From contig OX291544.1 in assembly GCA_946406115.1 (NCBI GenBank), forward strand, positions 29,157,521-29,221,520: DNA of 64,000 nt, in the 5' to 3' direction. The position numbers were made by a program, and so were the translations under genes. This document shows positions 57,957 to 64,000 of this stretch, piece after piece. Within the stretch, counting starts at the first letter, position 1. Each line of letters starts with the position of its first letter. The notes under the pieces were generated by a model. It was not told the DNA's origin, did no database searches, and saw nothing but the letters and a program-made list of their open reading frames with translations. The DNA comes from Apoda limacodes (Eukaryota > Arthropoda > Insecta > Lepidoptera > Limacodidae).

Positions 57957-58735
57957 TTCGACCTCAATTGGAATACGCTGTATCTATTTGGAATCCGCTT
58001 TATAAGAAATATGTAAATGCTATTGAAGAAGTACAAAAGAAAATATCTTCGTACTATGAATTACAAACTACTTGGTAAACGCTTGTCTTACTCACAACTC
58101 TTGAATAAATATAAACTTTTGGATTTAAAATCAAGGAGAACATTTCTGGAATCACTAGTTTTATATAAACTCTGTCATAACAAATTTGAGTTAAATAACA
58201 GCTTGTGTTATAGTGTGCCCACTCGTAGTTATCCTCAACGTGTGGCTCGCCCTCATAAGCTGTTTGCTGTGGGCCGTTGCCGCACCAACGTTGGTGAGCG
58301 CGCGCCACTACGTCGTGCTGTCGCATCTTACAATAGTCAGTTTAATAAGGACGTAGATATTCTCTCTGTATCTGAAGGAACCTTTAGAAAAAAAATGTTT
58401 ATTAATTGTTTATCATAAATTTGCTTTGTACTGTAGCTTTTTATTCAGGTTAATTCTTCAATTTTTTGTCATGTATTATTTTAATATTTTTTTTGTTTTG
58501 TTTCTTTTAAAAAATATCAATACCTAAAAAAAACAAAAGGAAATAAAAAATAATAATATATAGGTAGCTAGACTGTTAGTATCCGCTTACTTTATTCTGA
58601 TAGTATTCATCTTTGGTTTATGGTGTAGGTTACATTTATACTTATTTGTTGACTGATATTTTATGTTATAATTTGTGAATGTAATTTTTTATGAACCCCA
58701 ATAAAATAAAATAAATAAAATGAAATAGTAATAAA
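57957..58735 (+). pseudogene. 5'-truncated CR1/Jockey-like LINE ORF2 C-terminus
   Basis: From 57957 VRPQLEYAVSIWNPLYKKYV and AIEEVQKK, then NYKLLGKRLSYSQLLNKYKL and RTFLESLVLYKLCHNKF, to FRKKMFINCLS with a stop at 58418. This is the thumb and C-terminal region of a non-LTR reverse transcriptase. One frame change occurs near 58045. The 3' UTR ends in AATAAAATAAAATAAATAAA (about 58700-58720). A different family from the Jockey-like copies above. Confidence 0.8.
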
Positions 58736-58776
58736 AAATAAGTAAGTAAGCTACTGAAAACAAAGTCAAACATGTC

Positions 58777-58960
58777 ATTTTGACGTGACAACGTCTTATA
58801 AATTGGTTTGCCGGGTGACACTTCAAGAAACTGCGTTACGCTCCGCTCACGTTATGCGCTCACAATGAGAGCGAGTGAGAGGCACGCGGCATGGTTAGCC
58901 CGCCTAAGAGCGAGAGAGACAGACATAAAAAGTAAAAGGCACAAGTTGTCACGTAAAACT
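58777..58960. mobile_element. Small MITE-like element
   Basis: Left end TTTTGACGTGACAACGTC and right end, inverted, TTTTACGTGACAACTTG; about 184 bp. Internal GCGTTACGCTCCGCTCACGT and GAGAGGCACGCGGCATGG are phrases I know from a widespread lepidopteran repeat. No target duplication established. Confidence 0.5.
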
Positions 58961-59819
58961 TTCGCCCGTATACCGACTTTACAGGCAACCAGTTTTTTTT
59001 TGTTTTTTTGTACCATAGGGGGCGCACCATGTGAAGCGTCAAGTATCGTTAATCGAGTGAAGGAATTTAGATATTTAAGAGAATTCCGATATTAAATAGT
59101 ACTAGTGGCATTAGCGCCATCATAATTATATTTTTGCACAATCATATGTACATAAACGAACTTAAACTTACTTAAACTCTGAACTTAATACTGATTTATA
59201 TTAAAACACGGTGTATCAAAAATTGATACTACTAGAAAAAATATACATATATGTATAAACTTACATAAGTACAAGTATAATAATATAATAAATATAGTAT
59301 TAATAACCCGCTGCAATCCACCATCGGCCGCCCAGCGCCAGAGAGGTCCAAACGCGAGAGGGCGCATCACACAAACGTGCACACATACCTATATGCATAC
59401 ACATACCCACAGACGTTGTATATCATGAAGTAGCCCAGCTCTCACACGACAGTCCGGCAACAAATGCACACCATTTAACGTACTGTCACTTCGGAAACAA
59501 GCCTAAGGGAAGAAGAAGTGACAAGAAACTTCCTGGCCAACCGAATACACAAAATCTATGCAAATATGTGTACGCACACATACATGTACACGTCTATGCG
59601 CCACACCCACGCCCATCCAGAACCCCCCCAACACCAAGCAGCCAACGGTGGATCACTATCCACGGTGCATCCCCTGATCGTAATGTGTCATTAATTATCA
59701 ACTACATAAGTCATAGATGGATGTCCAGTATTGGGCCCATACCTTTAATTCCAGACATTATTATCTTTATTGAATTCTTCCACAGTATAGTATCCCTTGT
59801 TAATAAGAACCTTTTTAAT
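58961..59819. other. Non-coding DNA
   Basis: Contains CA/TA-rich tracts; no gene recognised. The open frame 59568-59846 is low-complexity. Confidence 0.4.
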
Positions 59820-60072
59820 GTAAGTTTCAAAAGTATGTACAGGTAAGTTTCAAAAGTATGTACAGGTAAGTTTCAAAAGTATGTACAGGTAAGTTTCAAA
59901 AGTATGTACAGGTAAGTTTCAAAAGTATGTACAGGTAGGTTTCAAAAGTATGTACAGGTAAGTTTCAAAAGTATGTACAGGTAAGTTTCAAAAGTATGTA
60001 CAGGTAAGTTTCAAAAGTATGTACAGGTAAGTTTCAAAAGTATGTACAGGTAGGTTTCAAAAGTATTTACAG
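59820..60072 (+). repeat. 23-bp minisatellite, 11 units
   Basis: Eleven exact-length units of 23 bp starting GTAAGTTTCAAAAG and ending TATGTACAG, plus a partial twelfth. Units 6 and 11 have GTAGGT at the start; unit 11 also has TATTTACAG. Every unit boundary therefore reads CAG|GTAAGT or CAG|GTAGGT. Confidence 0.95.
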
Positions 60073-60371
60073 GTAGGTTATCAATATTCTCAGAAATTGT
60101 ATTAAAAAAGTAAATGCTCTGAATTATGAAAGAACCACGCACCTTCTGAAGGCGACATTTTGGAATCGAAAGTTTATTTTAATTTCTAGTATTAACATTG
60201 TGTATGTCACTATTTTTAACAAATAAACTTAGGTTTTTACGTACATACAGTAAGCACGCGTAAATATACTAAGAAGCTCGACGTATTAAGTTATACATTG
60301 ATCTTATTGCTCTTTTTTGAAGTATAAAAATAGTTTAAGTATGGTTATATTAATATTAATAATGTTGTAAT
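60073..60371. other. Non-coding DNA
   Basis: Nothing recognised. Confidence 0.3.
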
Positions 60372-61085
60372 ATTCTAAAAACTTGACGAAAGCCCCATAT
60401 ATACTTTTATCCCTTAATTCGAAGGGTTGAATGTTTTTTTTTTAAAACCTGAAACAAGTTGTAATAAGAAGGCTGTGTACTTGTATAATTTTTACATCTC
60501 TAGCATTTAATTAAGTTAGTATGGTGGAAAAGCTATACAAACCTTTAATGTTTATCCCCTAATTTAAAGGCTGTGGAGTAATATACTAAAAATCCTGAAA
60601 TATGTATTTTATTACTTACAAGGAGTCCCTATATCAATTTTTAGACCTCTGGCAAGAAAATTTGCGAAAGTCTCATACAAACTTCCATCCCCTAGTTTAA
60701 GGAGTTGGGGGGTAAAACTTAAGAGTTTTAGAATTTTTAATTAATTTTTTTTAATTTTTTTAGCTAAAACTAGCTAACATTCCAAGTATCAGCTTTCTAG
60801 GACATCCAGAAGTACTCTAACAATTTTAATGATCATCAGTAAGAGAGTGACGGAATCGGGGTTTTTTAGATATCAATAAAATCTAAATTATAAGAGCTAT
60901 GTAATTGAAACAAAAAAGTGTTCCATAAATGTACTATTGACATCATATGTCGAGAATTTTATTTATCTGGTATAATTCGAACCCAAGTTAATGTGAGTTC
61001 AAAAAAGGACGAAGTGCTTTAAAAATAAGTAGTTAGTGCCCTTGTGCTTCGCTTGGCTCGTCTTGGCGGGGGCACTACCGTGCCC
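60372..61085 (+). repeat. Unclassified dispersed repeat, copy C
   Basis: Longest match to copy B (33560-34250), in the same order and orientation. Its right end, GCTTGGCTCGTCTTGGCGGG, is shared with copy A (6220-6530). Confidence 0.7.
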
Positions 61086-61764
61086 CCAGATATTATTTAC
61101 GCGATTTTAACACGTTATTAGGAAATATATTTCTTAAAAAGTAAACTAACTACCTTAATGTATAAATTAGTGAGTATATAATCATTCGTCAAAACTTATC
61201 GGAGGAGTCCTTGTTTGGCAGTTTATCACGCATTCAAAATGAAATTGAAGTCAACCAATTTTTCAGTTTACTGAACTATGAAAGTGAATGATTGACCCGA
61301 CTGAATCGAAGCGAGAGTGACCCGACCCGACCAACGGATTCCAACGAATATAGACAGGGGAAAACGGAAAAAAATGATTCTGCTGAATCAATCCTCTTGC
61401 CATCACCTAGCATAAGCCACCGGGATCAGCTTGGCACTTTTATCAATACTATCTATTCCTGAAATTCAAATAGGTGTTAAATTTTAGCGATGGCTACATT
61501 TGGGGTACTGACAGCTAAAAAAAATTAACATTCGCCGCCTCTGACCACAGGCATACTAAACCCTATGAAGGTAATAGATTGCAATGTGCATTTTATCATA
61601 AGATAGAACAAAAAAAGCTTTTACATTACATTAAAAACCCCCATTTACGTATAAGTTTATCTAGATTTGTGTGCACGATTTTTTTTTATTTTAATTATCG
61701 ATTAATTTTCGATTAATTCTGTAATCTCTCCTATGGACTAAATAGAAATTGACCACACTTCAGG
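61086..61764. other. Non-coding DNA
   Basis: A short CCCGACTGAATCGAAGCGAG / CCCGACCCGACC run near 61296-61330 is the only notable composition. No gene. Confidence 0.4.
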
Positions 61765-62752
61765 GGGCCGTTCAAAAACCGACTGAGTCGAGTAGAGTTA
61801 TGACTCGAACCGTTCATAAACTAACTGAGTTCCAACCCTAATCCGTTCAAAAACGCGTAGAGTTGTTACCCTAGGGTTGGCTCAAGTGAACCGTACTCGA
61901 CGCGGGTTCGTCGGAGTAGGCGGCCATATTTGATTAAAATGGTCAAAGCAATGTTTCCGTATTAAGAAAATTAGTAAATTATTTTGTTGTGTGTTTTTGT
62001 ATTTAAGTATTTTTCTATGACTTTTGTATTTGGAGTTTTTTTAAGTAATAAAAGATTTTTAAGTATTTCCACACCACTACGAGGGTTCAGTTTTTTCTTA
62101 GAATCTTTAGTGCATAACCCTAAATGCCTTAAAATAGTTTTAAAATATTGATTTTAGCCGTAAATTTGAGCTGTTTAGAAATACTCCTATTTTCATTGTC
62201 AACATCAAATCTAACAATAAAATAAACCGCGATTCAAGTGTTTAGAATGCAAACACAACGTAACAACTACAAAAAGGTAAACATTGTTAACATACTGATA
62301 AATAAATAGTATTATAATATACTTAATAATAATGGTTAGTTTTATTAAAATATATGTATAATCAAAACAAAAGAATTCACCAAGTTCCCACCTAGTTTAT
62401 AAAAACTTTATTTTTATATTTATTTCAAATAAAGTTTTAGGCTATTTTTTTGACTTTGAGTGAAAACAAACTAATAGTTTCCTTCTTGCTTTTTTGAATT
62501 AAGTTTTCATAAACTAGGTGGGAACTTGGTGAATTCTTTTGTTTTGATTATACATATTAGTGTTCCGTAGGCCTTACAAAGGTATTTCAAATAAAAAAAA
62601 ATGCCCCTACAAGGGCGAAATTCCTAAAAGTGGAAACATTGATTAAAACTTGACAGATGTAACTCGGTTAGCCGTTCAAAAACTATAGGGTAGAGTTAGG
62701 AACCCGATGACGTCATTTTTTACTAAAGTTACTCGATTTTGAACGCAACCCA
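61765..62752. mobile_element. MITE-like element with imperfect TIRs
   Basis: Left end GGGGGCCGTTCAAAAACCGA; right end, inverted, TGGGTTGCGTTCAAAATCGA. The word CCGTTCAAAAAC recurs inside both ends (about 61847, 62671). No confirmed target duplication. Contains the palindrome below. Confidence 0.5.
62353..62568. repeat. Long hairpin: about 55-bp inverted arms
   Basis: Left arm (TATGTATAATCAAAACAAAA to GTTCCCACCTAGTTTAT) and right arm ending near 62568 are inverted copies with about two mismatches, around a 100-bp loop. It could be a separate small element nested in the MITE-like sequence. Confidence 0.85.
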
Positions 62753-63254
62753 GAAGAGCCAAAGTTAACCTGTGATATATTTTCTCTTAGACAAGACACG
62801 ACACGTTCGCTTCGCTTCTGTCATGCTTTTGCGACAGTTTTTTTTTCACAGCTGGCTAGGAAATGCGCTGTCCAGTTCTTTATGTCTATTGGCACCCCTC
62901 ACACTTATTTATGTTCACTTATACTCTTTGGTTATGTCCGTTCCGAATTAAGGTAACGTAGTTACGGAAAGCTAGTTATTTTCTTCTTCTTATTGTTACT
63001 TAGACATACATCTTCTGAAACTCACTAATAAATGCTCTTATGGAGTACACATATTACATGCTAGTATTTGTAAGAAGGGACAATCTGGGGAATCATTAAG
63101 GGCAATTTTCTTAAAAATAATTGTTCACTGTTTATGGAATTTGTGAAATATGTATGGAAGTTGAACCGCACCAATGTCGATTCTAAATAATGTTTTCTTA
63201 TTCATTTTTACGGTACTGGGTACCATTTTATTATTTTTTCTAAATAAATACATA
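62753..63254. other. Non-coding DNA
   Basis: Apart from the TAGGAAATGCGCTGTCCAGT word (about 62858) shared with 53.8 kb, nothing recognised. Confidence 0.4.
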
Positions 63255-63512
63255 ATAAATATTTTTGGACATTACACACAGCGCCGTCTGGCCACAAAGT
63301 AAACCTTGTGTTATAGATACCAGGCAATGGATACAAATACGTATGTATATATTACTTTATTTTGTAAATACACACATATCATACATAAATACACCCAGAA
63401 TCAAGACAAACACAAATGTTTATATTATGACATAAATGTTTGTCCAGTGCGGGAATCGAACCCACACCCTCTGCACAGCAGCCAGCCACACTACCAACTA
63501 GGCTGCGAGGGA
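63255..63512 (-). mobile_element. tRNA-derived SINE (minus)
   Basis: Minus-strand head CTCGCAGCCTAGTTGGTAGT with box B GGTTCGATTCCCGC (about 63448-63461); tail CAGACGGCGCTGTGTGTAAT and TGTCCAAAAA. Same family as 35552-35918, here without the internal duplication. The plus-strand open frame 63306-63596 is its shadow. Confidence 0.85.
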
Positions 63513-64000
63513 GTCAAATTGTCACCAAGTCTTCCAATAAAAACACAATGGCACACTAAATTAACACAACCAGGGGTATTATTGACAAGCTTTTAATGAA
63601 TGGTGATTTTTTGCTTCTAGATAGTTGTGTTTATATGTAGAATTTCAGTGAATATTTTGCAGAATCTGTAATAACCGAAAGAAAAAAAAATGTTGATGTC
63701 CTTTGAGAGTTTGCTAATATTTTGGCAGTATTTATTGTACTTGATTCTTTATTTTTACCAATCAGCCAGTTGATTTTAAATAAGTTCATATAGATGTCAT
63801 TTTTGCGATGTCATAGCCGTTTACTTGTCTTCTTGTTTTTTTCGTGTATCACAGCCTAATAATATGGCATCTTTTCACTGGTTCTAATGATTTTTTTCAC
63901 CGCCAGGTGCGACATATAGTTTCGAATTAAATTAGGTTTAAAAACAAAAATTAAGTCGTGTAAAAAAAATCAAAGATTTTATTAAACATTATACGAATTT
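63513..64000. other. Non-coding DNA
   Basis: Nothing recognised to the window end. Confidence 0.4.

Noticed and set aside
59820..60072. Possible CRISPR-like array
   Set aside because: Units are directly adjacent with no spacers, and the genome is eukaryotic; it is a minisatellite.
63430..63512. Functional tRNA gene
   Set aside because: Box B is good, but it is the head of a SINE with a shared tail and a second copy at 35.5 kb; no acceptor stem is formed.

Overview
This window looks like 64 kb of AT-rich insect nuclear DNA, most likely from a moth or butterfly (inference). The pointers are spliceosomal introns, LINE 3' tails built on TTTGAC repeats, tRNA-headed SINEs, and short repeats ending in CTAGT that resemble lepidopteran non-autonomous Helitrons. 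I recognise no host gene. Nearly everything identifiable is a mobile element, and most copies are broken.

Layout. 1-2840: decayed autonomous Helitron (Rep plus PIF1-type helicase) whose HUH segment appears deleted. 3826-4700 (-): decayed Crypton-like tyrosine recombinase. 5.8-12.9 kb: microsatellite, LINE 3' ends and Helitron-like repeats. 13458-16737: foldback/MULE-like transposon with a perfect 9-bp target duplication. 17.3-19.5 kb: LINE, MITE and Helitron-like fragments. 19612-25306: a 2.86-kb unit duplicated in tandem. 26.6-34.3 kb: RTE fragment, two Helitron-like copies in opposite orientation (one split by a MITE with TAA target duplication), a LINE fragment and a 5S rRNA-like fragment. 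35.5-39.95 kb: SINE, internally deleted pogo-type transposon, internally deleted LINE. 41837-51704: PIF/Harbinger transposon. 52.2-64 kb: LINEs, SINEs, palindromes, a 23-bp minisatellite, MITE-like elements.

The main object is the 9,868-bp PIF/Harbinger element. Its two genes converge tail to tail and I could reconstruct both with open frames through every exon: a 5-exon, 374-residue DDE transposase (43231-45720, +) and an 8-exon, about 274-residue Myb/SANT-like partner protein (50892-46209, -). The element is bounded by 1,188-bp inverted repeats that differ at only 7 positions. Each arm carries the same presumptive promoter and the complete first coding exon of the Myb-like gene with its splice donor. 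Both genes therefore lie downstream of the same promoter/exon-1 cassette. In this superfamily the Myb-like protein and the transposase act together: the first binds DNA and helps bring the transposase to the ends.

Three LINE 3' fragments and one near-complete RT region (54.1-55.9, 46.9-47.4, 31.05-31.6 and 17.4-17.7 kb) belong to one Jockey-like family, so that family has been active repeatedly here. All assignments rest on reading translations and comparing segments inside the window; no database search was run.
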